DNA of 64,000 nucleotides from Pontiella desulfatans (GCF_900890425.1 NZ_CAAHFG010000004.1:1098330-1162329); one strand, 5' to 3'; positions 7,516 to 16,864 are shown, numbered from the stretch's first letter. Numbers and translations are program-made. Notes: a model not told the origin generated them from the sequence alone.

Positions 7516-9258
7516 ATGACAACACATAAGTTGAAGTTCAGTACAGCATCCCTGTTGGGATTGATTGCATTTTTCGTAGACGGGCAGGTTTCGGTAAGGG
7601 CTCAAGACACCGCCGCAACGCAATCTGCCGGTGCCCAGATCATTGAGCCCGGTGAAGATGTGCAAACGGCCGAGTTTGTGACCATCAATGTGAAGGACGC
7701 CAATATTGCGGAAGTATTAAAGGCCTATTCGCTGCAAACCGGCCAGAGTATCGTGGTGGGTCCCGATGTGGTTTCGGAAAACGTCAATGTTCGCCTGAAC
7801 AACATTCCCTGGGAAGACGCGCTCGACGTGATCCTCAAGCCCTACGGCTTCGGCTACCGGGTGGTGGGCGACACCATCGTGATCAGCAAGCTCGAAAACA
7901 TTGTGACGGTGGAAGGCATTGAGCCGCTCGTTTCCAAGGTCTTCAATCTTAGTTTTGTCGATGCATACGACATCAAGTCCATTATCGAAGCGCAGCTGAC
8001 GGTGCGCGGCAAGTTCACCATTCACGAAACCAAAAGCCTTCCGGGGTGGGAATTCGGTGGAGAAGGCAACAGCGGTGCTGCCGTCGAAGCCGGTGTTCGC
8101 TCCCGCAAGAAAAAAGAGGAAATCCAGAAGAGTAAAACCTTCGTGATCACCGATGTGCCGTCCGCCATCACCAAGATAGAAAACATTCTGGAGCAGCTCG
8201 ATCTCATGCCGGAACAGGTATTGATCGAAGCCAAGTTCCTCGAAATCTCTACCGGTGGCCTGTCGGACATCGGCCTTGAATACATCGGCGCCCTCGAACA
8301 GGTTACCGATAGTGGCCTCGGCGCAGGCAACCTGACCCCCGCCCTGCTGGACGAGGATCTGCTGAAGGTGCTCAACCTCACCACCGGATTCCCCGATCCG
8401 ATGAACACCAAGGCCGCCGGCGGCTATTCGCAGGATAGCGGCATCAACCTTTCGCACAGCGTGGTGGGCGACTGGGGCGCGCAGATGCTCTTCAACTTCA
8501 TCGAGCAGGACGACGACGCCAACGTGCTCTCCGCCCCGCAGGTCATGACCATGAACAACCAGGAAGCCGCCATCCTCGTTGGCCAGAAATACCCGATCAT
8601 CAAATCGGAAAACAATTCCGGCAGCGGCAGCACGGTGACCTCCACCAGTCTCGACTACTATGAAAACGTGGGCATCCAGCTCAACGTGATCCCGCAGGTT
8701 TGCGCGAACGACTATGTGAACATGATCGTGCACCCGGCGGTGAGCGAATTCACCGGCGACAGCGTGGCGGGCGTCGTGACCGCAGGCAGCAGCTCGCAGT
8801 CCGGCACCTCCTATCCGGTCATCCGCATCCGCGAGGCCGAAACCCAGGTCATGATCAAGAGCGCCAGCACCGCCATCATCGGCGGCCTGCAGAACGAGCG
8901 CGATACCGAAATCATCAAGAAGATCCCGTTCCTCGGCGACATCCCGTTCCTCGGCCGCCTGTTCCGCAGCGAACGGATCGAGAAGGAAAAGATCGACCTG
9001 CTGATCTTCATCAAGGCCACCGTGGTCGATAACGAAGCCTATGCCGCCGACTCCCTCTCCCGCCAGCAAACCCGCGAAGCCAGAATGGATCTCGAGTTGA
9101 CCAGGAAGGCTGAAATCGAAGAGCAAGCCGCCATCGAAGTGGATGCCAAGACGGCTAAGGCAGACCAAGCGGAAAACGAGGAAATCCTTGCCCTCGTCCA
9201 GCAGATGGATGGTGGTGAGCAAACGAAAACGACCGAAACTTCCGAAGAGGGAATGTAG
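7516..9258 (+). CDS. outer-membrane secretin, GspD/PilQ family
   Basis: 580 aa, good ribosome binding site (AAAAGGAG) and an N-terminal signal-like segment. Residues about 55-130 form an STN/N0 domain (VTINVKDANIAEVLKAYS, NIPWEDALDVIL). Then come an N1-type domain and the secretin core with VLSAPQVMTMNNQEAAILVG, VGIQLNVIPQV and the closing IPFLGDIPFLGRLFRSE. It forms the outer-membrane gate for a type II secretion or type IV pilus machine. It is short for GspD because only one or two N-domains are present, closer to PilQ. A polar C-terminal tail after the barrel may contact a pilotin or peptidoglycan. First gene of the secretion cluster. Confidence 0.93.
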   Translation: MTTHKLKFSTASLLGLIAFFVDGQVSVRAQDTAATQSAGAQIIEPGEDVQTAEFVTINVKDANIAEVLKAYSLQTGQSIVVGPDVVSENVNVRLNNIPWEDALDVILKPYGFGYRVVGDTIVISKLENIVTVEGIEPLVSKVFNLSFVDAYDIKSIIEAQLTVRGKFTIHETKSLPGWEFGGEGNSGAAVEAGVRSRKKKEEIQKSKTFVITDVPSAITKIENILEQLDLMPEQVLIEAKFLEISTGGLSDIGLEYIGALEQVTDSGLGAGNLTPALLDEDLLKVLNLTTGFPDPMNTKAAGGYSQDSGINLSHSVVGDWGAQMLFNFIEQDDDANVLSAPQVMTMNNQEAAILVGQKYPIIKSENNSGSGSTVTSTSLDYYENVGIQLNVIPQVCANDYVNMIVHPAVSEFTGDSVAGVVTAGSSSQSGTSYPVIRIREAETQVMIKSASTAIIGGLQNERDTEIIKKIPFLGDIPFLGRLFRSERIEKEKIDLLIFIKATVVDNEAYAADSLSRQQTREARMDLELTRKAEIEEQAAIEVDAKTAKADQAENEEILALVQQMDGGEQTKTTETSEEGM

Positions 9259-9309
9259 GACAACCAGACACGTAGCCGCTCTTTGGCAAAGGCAGAAGGA
9301 TAGTACGGA

Positions 9310-11019
9310 ATGATTACCGACCAACTCAGCGAAATGATGATCCGTAGCGGGCGCGTTGGCTCGTCGCAACTGGAGAAGGCCATGGCCATCCAGGAGAACT
9401 CCGGCCGCGTCCTGACGGATATCCTGATCGAGGAAAAACTGGCGTCGCCCTACGATATTGCCCAGACCTTCTCGGAGTTGTTGAACATCCCGTATCTCGA
9501 ACTGGGGGAGGAGTTCCACCTCCAACGCGACGAGTTCGACATGATTCCCGAATCGATCGCCCGTCGCTATTGCCTCGTTCCCCTGACGAAGGAAGAGGGG
9601 GTTTCCATTACGCTCGTGATGAAGAACCCGCTCGACATGGACGCCGTCGATACCGTGCGTTCGTTGACCTCGCTGGAAGTCCACAAGGCGGTCAGCACCG
9701 AGGACAAGATCAACCAGATCATCGACAAATGCTACAAGGAGGAGGCCTATGTCGAGGCCGGCCTGCAGGATATCGTCGATGTGGAAGCGGCGGCGGACAA
9801 CGCCGGTTTCGAAGCCGACATAGGCGATGTCGACCAGTTGCTGGTGCACGCCAACGACGCGCCGGTGGTTCGCTACGTTAACCTGTTGCTGATGGAGGCC
9901 GTGCGCGATGGCGCCTCGGACATCCATTTCGAGCCGGGCGAAAACAATTGCGCAGTCCGGATGCGGGTCGATGGTACGTTGCACCTGGTCACCCCGCCGC
10001 CGAAGTCGCTCTACCAGGCGATCGTGACGCGCATCAAGATTCTTTCGGAGATGGATATTGCGGAACGCCGCCTGCCGCTGGATGGCCGTTTCAAGTTCAA
10101 GTTTTCGGGCCGGGTGATCGATGTGCGTGTTTCATCCATGCCCCTGGTGTTTGGCGAAAAAGTCGTTATGCGAATTCTCGACAAGAAGAGCCTCGTTCTG
10201 GATCTCAAGGATATTGGCTTCGAAGGCCAAAAGCTCAAGCGCTTCCACGAAATCCTGGGCATGCCGAACGGTATCGTGCTGCTCACCGGCCCGACCGGCA
10301 GCGGTAAGACCACGACGCTCTACAGTGCGCTGGGCATTCTGAAAAGCCCGACGCGCAACGTGCAGACGGTCGAGGATCCGGTTGAATATTTAATGGAGGG
10401 CATCAACCAGATGCCGGTGCGCCCGAAGATCGGCCTCAACTTTGCCGAGTGCCTGCGCCACATCCTCCGCCAAGACCCGGATGCGGTCATGATCGGGGAA
10501 ATCCGCGATGCGGAGACGGCCGAGATTGCCATGCGCGCCTCGCTCACGGGACACATTGTGCTCAGCACGCTGCATACGAACGATGCCACCTCCTCGTTCA
10601 GCCGCATGCGCGACATTGGCATTCCCTCCTATCTGACGGCGGCCACGATGCGCCTGATCATTGCCCAGCGGCTGGTGAAAACCATCTGCCCGAACTGCAA
10701 GGCGCCCTATCAGCCCGACGCGGGCGAGATGGAGTGGGTCAAGCCCGTCTATCCCGACGCAGAGAACTGGTCGTTCATGCATGGCGAAGGCTGCAACCAG
10801 TGCCGCAGGAGCGGCATGAAAGGACGACGCGCCATTTTCGAATTTCTCGAAGTCACTCCTGCGATCCGCGAACTGGTCCATGGGGAGGCCGACGACATGA
10901 CGCTCCGCCGCAAGGCGATCGAAGGCGGAATGCAAACCTTGGCCCAAAACGCCTTCCAGCGGGTGCGCGAGGGCGATACCACGATTAGCGAAGCCATCAA
11001 TAAATGCATGGCCGATTAA
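9310..11019 (+). CDS. secretion/pilus assembly ATPase GspE/PilB
   Basis: 569 aa. The N-terminal MshEN-type domain (about residues 1-150) is followed by the type II/IV ATPase core: VRYVNLLLMEAVRDGASDIH, Walker A GPTGSGKTTTL (about 327-337), Asp-box ETVEDPVEYL-like QTVEDPVEY, Walker B DPDAVMIGEIRDAETA and the His-box TGHIVLSTLHTND. A tetracysteine zinc motif (CPNCK ... CNQCRRSG) near 460-500 is typical of GspE/PilB. It powers extension of the pseudopilus from the cytoplasmic face. Neighbours are the secretin and GspF, so they probably form one machine. Confidence 0.95.
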   Translation: MITDQLSEMMIRSGRVGSSQLEKAMAIQENSGRVLTDILIEEKLASPYDIAQTFSELLNIPYLELGEEFHLQRDEFDMIPESIARRYCLVPLTKEEGVSITLVMKNPLDMDAVDTVRSLTSLEVHKAVSTEDKINQIIDKCYKEEAYVEAGLQDIVDVEAAADNAGFEADIGDVDQLLVHANDAPVVRYVNLLLMEAVRDGASDIHFEPGENNCAVRMRVDGTLHLVTPPPKSLYQAIVTRIKILSEMDIAERRLPLDGRFKFKFSGRVIDVRVSSMPLVFGEKVVMRILDKKSLVLDLKDIGFEGQKLKRFHEILGMPNGIVLLTGPTGSGKTTTLYSALGILKSPTRNVQTVEDPVEYLMEGINQMPVRPKIGLNFAECLRHILRQDPDAVMIGEIRDAETAEIAMRASLTGHIVLSTLHTNDATSSFSRMRDIGIPSYLTAATMRLIIAQRLVKTICPNCKAPYQPDAGEMEWVKPVYPDAENWSFMHGEGCNQCRRSGMKGRRAIFEFLEVTPAIRELVHGEADDMTLRRKAIEGGMQTLAQNAFQRVREGDTTISEAINKCMAD

Positions 11020-11031
11020 GGGGATCTTAAC

Positions 11032-12294
11032 ATGGCATCATTCAGCTACATTGCGAAAAACAAGGAAGGCCAGGAAGTCCGCTCTTCGCTCGAGGCGGCC
11101 ACCCGGCTCGAGGCCCTGGAGGCCCTGCGCAAGAAGGGGCTGACGGTCGTCGATCTTTTTAACGTCGAAGATGCCCCCTCGTCGGCAAAGCCTGCCCTGG
11201 CCAAGGTCAAGACCGCGAAACCAGCCAAGGTGCCGCGCCAGTCCTTTTCGTTTGCATCGAAGGTCAAGATGACCGACCTCGCGGTGTTCTGCCGCCAGTT
11301 GGCCATCTCGGTCAACGCCGGCGTTCCGTTGCGCGATGCCATCGAGGGCATCGGCATGGAGCTTGAGCACCCGGTCCTGAAGCGGATCAGCATCGATATT
11401 GTGCAGCAGTTGCACGACGGACGCAGTTTTTCCGAGGCGATCGCGCGGCATCCGAAGGTGTTCAACGAAATGTTCCACGGGTTGGTCAAGGTGGCCGAGG
11501 AGTCGGGCAAGCTGCCCGGCACCCTGCGGCAGCTGGCCGACTATCTGGAAAAAGCCGACCGCCTGCGCCGGCGCATCAAGGCCATGGCGGCCTATCCCAT
11601 TTTCATCGGTATCTTTTTCATCATCGTCTGCATGATCATGACGCTGTTCATCCTGCCGCAGTTCACCGACATTTTCGGGGGGCAGGGGGCCGAGTTGCCG
11701 GCGTTCACCAAGCTGGTGTTCGGGGTCAACGAATTCTTCGTGGACAATTTCCTGGTCATCGTCGTGGGCGTTGTGCTGTCGACGACGGCGTTTGTCCTCT
11801 ATGGCCGCACACCGGCGGGGTCGTATCAAAAGGACAAGTTCAAGCTGGCCATGCCCTACGCCGGCGGCTGCCTGAAAAAATATATCCTGGCGCGCTTCTG
11901 CCGCAGCATGGCGATCATGGTGCACAGCGGGGTGCCCATTTCCAACGCACTCGAAATCTGCGCCGACGCCACCGGCAACCAGTTGCTCAAGCGCAACGTG
12001 CTGGGCGTACGCGAAATGATCATGACCGGCAACCGCATTGCATCCAGCCTGGAAAAATCGGGCATCTTCCCGGGGCTGATCGTGCGCATGGTGGCCGTGG
12101 GCGAGGATTCCGGGCAGCTGCCCGAGGTGCTCGACAATGTCTCCGATCTTTACGAAGACCAGGTGGAGGTTTCTGTTATGACCTCCATGGCGTTGTTCGA
12201 GCCGCTGGTCATTTGTGTCTTTGGCGCGTTCATCCTGATGCTGGTGTTGGCGATCTATTTGCCGATCTTCACCGTCTCGACGGGCATGCACTGA
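11032..12294 (+). CDS. inner-membrane platform protein GspF/PilC
   Basis: 420 aa with two T2SSF repeats: FCRQLAISVNAGVPLRDAIEG near residue 90 and the related FCRSMAIMVHSGVPISNALEI near 290. Each repeat is followed by a membrane helix (IFIGIFFIIVCMIMTLFI, FLVIVVGVVLSTTAFVLY, LVICVFGAFILMLVLAIYL). SYIAKNKEGQEV at the N-terminus is the usual start. It links the ATPase to the growing pseudopilus in the inner membrane. Ribosome binding site AAGGGG; 12 bases after gspE. Confidence 0.95.
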   Translation: MASFSYIAKNKEGQEVRSSLEAATRLEALEALRKKGLTVVDLFNVEDAPSSAKPALAKVKTAKPAKVPRQSFSFASKVKMTDLAVFCRQLAISVNAGVPLRDAIEGIGMELEHPVLKRISIDIVQQLHDGRSFSEAIARHPKVFNEMFHGLVKVAEESGKLPGTLRQLADYLEKADRLRRRIKAMAAYPIFIGIFFIIVCMIMTLFILPQFTDIFGGQGAELPAFTKLVFGVNEFFVDNFLVIVVGVVLSTTAFVLYGRTPAGSYQKDKFKLAMPYAGGCLKKYILARFCRSMAIMVHSGVPISNALEICADATGNQLLKRNVLGVREMIMTGNRIASSLEKSGIFPGLIVRMVAVGEDSGQLPEVLDNVSDLYEDQVEVSVMTSMALFEPLVICVFGAFILMLVLAIYLPIFTVSTGMH

Positions 12295-12432
12295 GGCCAT
12301 GGAAGGAGGGTAGGGGTAAAGGCGACTGTTTTATGGACATAGTTGAATTCACAAGAAACGAAAGAGCGGGTTGGGGTACCCGTGGTTGTCAGGTAAAAAA
12401 AACTAACAAGGAATAACAAGGAGACCAAAAAC

Positions 12433-12855
12433 ATGAAGACCAAGAAAAACAAAAAGTCCGGTTTCACTCTGGTGGAACTGATGGTTGTGGCCATTATCGT
12501 CGCCATTCTGGCGGCGGTGGCCATCCCGCTGATGTCGGGTAACAAGGACCGTGCCATGGCGACCGAGGCCCAGACCGGCTGCAGCACCATTGCAACCGCG
12601 ATGCGCATGCACTATGTCGAGCATGGCAACTTCACTGCCATTACCGATCCGGCAGATCTGGGTGGCATCAAGGCTGAAGCAGACCTTAATGGAACCTACT
12701 TCCTCGGAAACGGCTACACCATCACACCCGGTGCGGATGGAAACAACTACACCATTACGGCCGATGGCAGTGGCGACGCGGCTGGCATGCGCGTTACCAT
12801 GGCGGTTGTCGATGGCAAAACCACCTGGACGTATGGTGAAACACCGGCTCCGTAA
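12433..12855 (+). CDS. type IV pilin / major pseudopilin (GspG-like)
   Basis: 140 aa. The prepilin peptidase site is KKSG-FTLVELMVVAIIVAI with the invariant Glu at mature position 5, followed by the hydrophobic alpha-1 helix. After processing, the mature protein would be about 131 aa. A short globular domain contains one cysteine and beta-rich Thr/Gly segments, but no clear GspG calcium loop. Placed between gspF and the pilM-like gene, it is the best candidate for the major subunit. A hairpin with a following T-tract directly downstream would raise its transcript relative to downstream genes. Confidence 0.9.
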   Translation: MKTKKNKKSGFTLVELMVVAIIVAILAAVAIPLMSGNKDRAMATEAQTGCSTIATAMRMHYVEHGNFTAITDPADLGGIKAEADLNGTYFLGNGYTITPGADGNNYTITADGSGDAAGMRVTMAVVDGKTTWTYGETPAP

Positions 12856-12875
12856 ATAGGCAGCTCGAAATACGC

Positions 12876-12909
12876 GGGCGGCCGTGTGGCCGCCCCGTCC
12901 CTCTTTTTT
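12876..12909 (+). terminator. hairpin plus T-tract after the major pilin gene
   Basis: GGGCGGCC-GTGT-GGCCGCCC is a perfect 8-bp stem with a 4-base loop, followed after eight bases by T6. It is probably a partial terminator that sets pilin expression above that of the downstream pilM-like gene. Confidence 0.65.
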
Positions 12910-12929
12910 AATTAGCAAGGAACAAAAAA

Positions 12930-13889
12930 ATGGCGGCAGCGGAATCCATAACAAAACGTGAAAACATCGCCGGAATCAATATTGCGGATGGCGTGGTGAG
13001 CGTGGCGCGCATTGTGCGGCGCGGCCGGCACAAGATTGTGCTGACGCATGCCGGCTGGATGGAATATGCACCGGATGCCTCCGATGCCGAAATTGTTCAG
13101 GTGATCAAAAGGCTTTGGAAAACGACCCGCATGCCGACCCGGACGGTTTGCGCCGGACTCCATACCCGTTCGCTTTGCCTTAAATATTTCAAGTATCCGG
13201 ATCTGGCCCCGCGCGAGCTGACCTCCGCGCTCTGCCTCGAGGCGGAGGAGTCGCTCCAGCTCCCGCCGGAGCAGATTGCCCTCGATTGGCACATCAACCG
13301 CCCCCGGAACGATCCCTACACCCAGCTGGGCGAGCAGCTCCATGGCATCTTGGTGGCGGTCGGTAAAAAGGAAGTCAACCGCCAGCTCAACCTGCTCAAG
13401 AGGGCCGGCCTGTATCCCGTCCTGATGGATGTCGGCAGCACCTCGCTCTGCAATCTCTTCCTGGCGCTGCGCGGGGAAAAGGTGAACAACGACAACGCCG
13501 TCTGCGTCGTCAACCTTTCGCGCTACAACGCGGATATCTCCATTCTGTACAACGACCACTACATCTATCCGCGCACCATCATTTCCCGGTCTGCCGAGTG
13601 GTCGACGAAGGTTCAGTATCTCATCGAAAACATTTCCGACGCGTTGCTCTACTACCATGTGAAGGTCGACAAGACCCCGGTCACCCAGTTGGTCTTGACC
13701 GGCTTCGTTCCGGATGATCCGCAGTTTGTTGCGCAGGTCCACGATACGATCGGCCTGCCCACCGAGGTGTGGAGCCCGCTGCGGGATGCAAACTTCCTGA
13801 TTTCGCATAGTGTGAAGACCTCGAAAAAACATGATGTGATCTCCCCGCTGATGACCACCAGCCTGGGATTGGGACTGAGGAATACCTGA
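12930..13889 (+). CDS. PilM-like actin-fold assembly protein
   Basis: 319 aa, ribosome binding site AAGGA. The start (AGINIADGVVSVARIVRRGR) and the segments CLEAEESLQLPPEQIALDW, VGKKEVNRQLNLLKRAGLYP and VVNLSRYNADISILYNDHYI follow the PilM/FtsA-like ATPase layout. PilM is cytoplasmic and binds the N-terminus of PilN in the alignment complex. The following genes encode PilN-like and PilO-like proteins, in the same order as pilMNO. A palindromic repeat begins right after its stop codon. Confidence 0.8.
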   Translation: MAAAESITKRENIAGINIADGVVSVARIVRRGRHKIVLTHAGWMEYAPDASDAEIVQVIKRLWKTTRMPTRTVCAGLHTRSLCLKYFKYPDLAPRELTSALCLEAEESLQLPPEQIALDWHINRPRNDPYTQLGEQLHGILVAVGKKEVNRQLNLLKRAGLYPVLMDVGSTSLCNLFLALRGEKVNNDNAVCVVNLSRYNADISILYNDHYIYPRTIISRSAEWSTKVQYLIENISDALLYYHVKVDKTPVTQLVLTGFVPDDPQFVAQVHDTIGLPTEVWSPLRDANFLISHSVKTSKKHDVISPLMTTSLGLGLRNT

Positions 13890-14008
13890 AATGAAGATTT
13901 CAGAATTTGGAAGTAAGAATGATGGGCGGGGAATTCCCCGCACCCCTTTTAGCGGAAAGCGTCGCAGACCCGCCATTCTGCATTCTGAATTCTTCATTCT
14001 TAATTTGA
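13890..14008. repeat. palindromic intergenic repeat between pilM- and pilN-like genes
   Basis: The two ends are related as inverted repeats: AATGAAGATTTCAGAAT on the left and, as reverse complement on the right, AATGAAGAATTCAGAAT. Between them lie GGCGGG/CCCGCC arms and a perfect 16-bp palindrome GCGGGGAATTCCCCGC (13926-13941). It resembles a MITE or REP-type element inserted inside an operon without breaking it. Confidence 0.6.
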
Positions 14009-14021
14009 AAAGGATTTAACC

Positions 14022-14615
14022 ATGGCTGTTGACTTTAAAATAAACCTGGCAAAGGATCTCACGAGTACCCCGGAGGAGCGCGCCCGTTTCTACAACGGCA
14101 TGCTGGTCTATCTGGTGGTTTGCGCGGCGCTCATGGTGCTGGTGGCCTATCTGGCCAGTGTCAACATGCAGCAATTCCTGGCAAACCGCCAAGAGCGCAT
14201 CCAGCTGTTGCGTACCGTTTCCTCGGTGTCGGATATCGACCAATCCGCCTTCCGCAATCCGGGCAAGGTGTATGCCGATCTCGAAACCCACGCCATGACG
14301 ATTGCCGACCTGAAAAAGGCGCTTGGCCAGCGGGTTCTGCTGTTGCCTATCATGCACAATCTTTTCATCGATCTTCCCGAGGGGGTTTCGTTGCAGAGCC
14401 TTTCGGCCAACAAGAGTAAATTGGACTTCGGCCTTGTGATGCCTCCCCCGTCCGACTCGGCCGGGGATCCCGTGAAGCAACTGCGTTCAGCCTGGGAGGA
14501 GAATGAGGAGTTGATGAAGCGTGTGTCAACGATCCGTCCTGTAACAGGGGAGCGGAGGGTCATGGGAACCACGTCGGTTTTCTATGTGCAGTTTGAGTGT
14601 CTTTTGAATAAGTAG
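14022..14615 (+). CDS. PilN-like bitopic membrane protein
   Basis: 197 aa, ribosome binding site AAAAGGA. A short cytoplasmic start (VDFKINLAKDL, comparable to the PilN INLLP motif that binds PilM) is followed by one TM helix (MLVYLVVCAALMVLVAYLAS, about residues 27-46). A coiled-coil and a small periplasmic domain with LLLPIMHNLFIDLPEGVSLQ follow. Size, topology and position support PilN/GspL-C function: bridging the ATPase side to the periplasm. Sequence similarity itself is weak, so the name is by context. Confidence 0.65.
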   Translation: MAVDFKINLAKDLTSTPEERARFYNGMLVYLVVCAALMVLVAYLASVNMQQFLANRQERIQLLRTVSSVSDIDQSAFRNPGKVYADLETHAMTIADLKKALGQRVLLLPIMHNLFIDLPEGVSLQSLSANKSKLDFGLVMPPPSDSAGDPVKQLRSAWEENEELMKRVSTIRPVTGERRVMGTTSVFYVQFECLLNK

Positions 14616-14622
14616 GTGGGTC

Positions 14623-15180
14623 ATGGATATCGGTAAATTCAAATCAAGTCGGGGGCGGTTGACCCTTTGGGTCATGATCCCGCCACTCCTCATCGTGGGC
14701 GTGGGTTTAAGCACCTATGCCTTGCGGCTGCAGTCCGAGTGGCAGTTGAACCGCACGCAGGGCCTTTGCGAAGTGCTTCCGAAATTGATGGAGACGCAGC
14801 GGCAGACCCTGAGGGTGCTCGAAGATTTCCACAGTTCGAAAACCAAGCCCATCTCGTCGGAGGATGAGTTGATTTCCTTTGTGCAGGACGCGGCGCGCAA
14901 AGCGGAGTTCACCATCGATTCGCTGAAGGTTGAACGCCGCGCATCGGCGCAGAACGGCAACATGCCGGTGTTGCTTGCCAGTGTGAACGGCAATGGGGCG
15001 ATTGATGCAATCCAAAGGTTTTTGGCCGATGTCTCCGTGTCGCAACATTTGCTCTCGGAGAGGTCTTTGCAGATTGCCAAGCAGGCCAACGGGCTGGATG
15101 ACCAGATCTGCAAGGCGAATATTACCTTTGAGCTGGTTTTGTTCAAAGGTTTCAGGTCTGGCGCCGGAGGGAATGAATAA
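14623..15180 (+). CDS. PilO/GspM-like bitopic membrane protein
   Basis: 185 aa with one N-terminal TM helix (LWVMIPPLLIVGVGLSTYAL, about residues 16-35), a coiled-coil region (VLPKLMETQRQTLRVLEDF), and a ferredoxin-like periplasmic half (ELISFVQDAARKAEFTIDSLKVE ... GAIDAIQRFLADVS). This is the PilO/GspM pattern. It would pair with the preceding PilN-like protein. The stop codon overlaps the next start (TAATG), showing tight coupling. Confidence 0.65.
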   Translation: MDIGKFKSSRGRLTLWVMIPPLLIVGVGLSTYALRLQSEWQLNRTQGLCEVLPKLMETQRQTLRVLEDFHSSKTKPISSEDELISFVQDAARKAEFTIDSLKVERRASAQNGNMPVLLASVNGNGAIDAIQRFLADVSVSQHLLSERSLQIAKQANGLDDQICKANITFELVLFKGFRSGAGGNE

Positions 15181-15737
15181 TGGCTACCAAACTAAACCTC
15201 CCCGAAGTAGATTTTGTTGATGACTATCGCGAAGAAAGCACCCGCATCCCGCTAGTGATAACCCTGCTGTTGTTGCTGTTGACGGCGGCTCCGATGTCGT
15301 ATTGGATTTTCCGGATCAATCAGGTTGGCACGGTTTCGACCGATGTTTCCAACTACGATGTGCTCGTCAATGCGGTGGCCAACAATGTCAAGACGGTCGA
15401 TGCCATGCTGAACAACGATGCCGAAGCTCTTGCGGCCATCAACGCCAACTCGAAGAAGCAAGTGGTTACCTTGATCGTTCCGGAGGTGGTGATCGTCGAA
15501 GATCGAGGAATGGAACCGAAGGAGCAACGAGCGCTCGAGATCGAGCTGGAAGGCATCTACTGGAGTCCGGCCAATCCCTTGGTGGGCATCAACGGCGAAA
15601 CCTATCGCATGGGCGATTCCATACAGGGCTACGAGATCGTGAGAATCGGTAAAACAGCGGTGCAGTTCCAGGGGGCGGACGGGAACATCGTTGTGATGGA
15701 CATGTATGAAAACCTACTTAAGGCAGGAAAAAAATAA
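15180..15737 (+). CDS. bitopic assembly protein with a GspC/PilP-like C-terminal domain
   Basis: 185 aa with one TM helix (LVITLLLLLLTAAPMSYWIF). The C-terminal segment (IYWSPANPLVGINGETYRMG, then QGYEIVRIGKTAVQFQGADG) resembles the homology region of GspC or PilP, which contacts the secretin N0 domain and connects the two membranes. Start overlaps the previous stop by one base. This completes a secretin-ATPase-platform-MNO-P set. Confidence 0.6.
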   Translation: MATKLNLPEVDFVDDYREESTRIPLVITLLLLLLTAAPMSYWIFRINQVGTVSTDVSNYDVLVNAVANNVKTVDAMLNNDAEALAAINANSKKQVVTLIVPEVVIVEDRGMEPKEQRALEIELEGIYWSPANPLVGINGETYRMGDSIQGYEIVRIGKTAVQFQGADGNIVVMDMYENLLKAGKK

Positions 15738-15956
15738 AGAAACGGCGGGGTGTCGCTTGCCGAAACCCTCCGTTCAATCCTGTTACTCTCTACCCTGCGA
15801 GCGGCGGACTTCTCAAAAAACAGAAATCTAACTGGTTGATGGACGGGCTTTTCCGCAGCCCCGCAAGTGTTGCCGTCGCCTTTCATGGGCACTGTTGTGG
15901 AAAAAAGGCGGTTCTGCTTTGAAGGGGGTTCCATCTTATCGGGACTGGGGCGGGGA

Positions 15957-15988
15957 ATTCATGCGATGGCATGAATACTGCTTTTTTT
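15957..15988 (+). terminator. hairpin plus T7 in the gap between assembly genes and pseudopilin genes
   Basis: ATTCATGC-GATG-GCATGAAT is a perfect 8-bp stem, followed by a T7 run at 15982-15988. It lies in a 316-base gap with no convincing gene and probably ends or attenuates the first transcription unit. Confidence 0.6.
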
Positions 15989-16053
15989 ATCCATGTGGCT
16001 GTAGAGGAGGTGCAGGCCATGGATTGCGCTCGCACCTTTGGCAGGACGTGAAG

Positions 16054-16446
16054 ATGAAGAAGACACAAAAATCTGGATTTACGCTGATCGAAGTGATGGT
16101 TGCCTGCCTATTGCTGGTTGTCGTGTTGCTGGGTTCGGCTTCGGTCAGCTACCGGTCGGGCGCAGGAATCCAAGGGCATCAGGACCGGCGGGAGGCGACC
16201 ATTGCGGCGAACATTATCCTGGAAAAATACTGGAACATGACCTACCCCGATTTGCAGGCCTTTGCCGGCACAAGCATATCCATTTCCAAACCGGTGAATG
16301 GGAAAACCCTGACCGGATCCGTCGATTTTGTTCAGGGTAGCGATTGCATCGAGATCGCCCTCGACCTGAAATTCAACAACGACTCGGATTCGATTCAATT
16401 CGCAACCAAACGCTACAAGTATGGATTAAGCAAGGCGAAGTTATGA
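16054..16446 (+). CDS. minor pseudopilin, GspI/PilV-like (triad 1)
   Basis: 130 aa from ATG 16054, chosen because GCAGGA lies 7 bases upstream and the prepilin leader is then a normal MKKTQKSG. Cleavage site KSG-FTLIEVMVACLLLVVVLL with Glu5. The globular part is small (NIILEKYWNMTYPDLQAF and a beta-rich tail). First member of a three-gene set repeated at 18149-20325. Its stop overlaps the next ATG (ATGA). Confidence 0.85.
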   Translation: MKKTQKSGFTLIEVMVACLLLVVVLLGSASVSYRSGAGIQGHQDRREATIAANIILEKYWNMTYPDLQAFAGTSISISKPVNGKTLTGSVDFVQGSDCIEIALDLKFNNDSDSIQFATKRYKYGLSKAKL

Positions 16447-16862
16447 GAGCACATTGCAAGCGCAGCGGTTTCTCCCTGGTTGAGATGATGGTCGCAATAT
16501 TGGCCTCATCCATCCTTGCATTGACGGTGGGGAGCATTCTGTATTTTTCATGGATGGCTTGGATGCAGCACAACGATTCGGTCAGCATGCAGCGCGATGT
16601 TTCATTGACCATGAAACTGATTGCGGATGAAGTTCGTGAAACACCGATTGAGGATATTTCCGTAGGCGGTTCCCTGCAAGGTGCCCATGGAGCATTTGTG
16701 GTATCCGGCAACGACCTGGTCTACAAGGGAATCACGGTCATCGACGGATGGCTGACGGGATTCGAGTCGACCAAGACCACCACGAATGTGCTTGTTAAGG
16801 TGGCGCTTTCAACGGGCCAGGATAATAGTGTGTTCGAGGCCACCTTTTTCTCGAGGAACTAG
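16443..16862 (+). CDS. minor pseudopilin, GspJ/PilW-like (triad 1)
   Basis: 139 aa from ATG 16443, which overlaps the previous stop. Prepilin site KRSG-FSLVEMMVAILASSIL with Glu5. SMQRDVSLTMKLIADEVRET is the characteristic GspJ/PilW helix after the TM segment. The end TFFSRN is shared with the matching gene of the second triad (TTFFPRN). Expected to sit at the pseudopilus tip with the GspI- and GspK-like proteins. Confidence 0.85.
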   Translation: MRAHCKRSGFSLVEMMVAILASSILALTVGSILYFSWMAWMQHNDSVSMQRDVSLTMKLIADEVRETPIEDISVGGSLQGAHGAFVVSGNDLVYKGITVIDGWLTGFESTKTTTNVLVKVALSTGQDNSVFEATFFSRN

Positions 16863-16864
16863 TC

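Noticed and set aside
7717-9984. 755-codon antisense frame across the secretin and GspE genes
   Set aside because: Antisense shadow of two well-recognised genes with no domain content.
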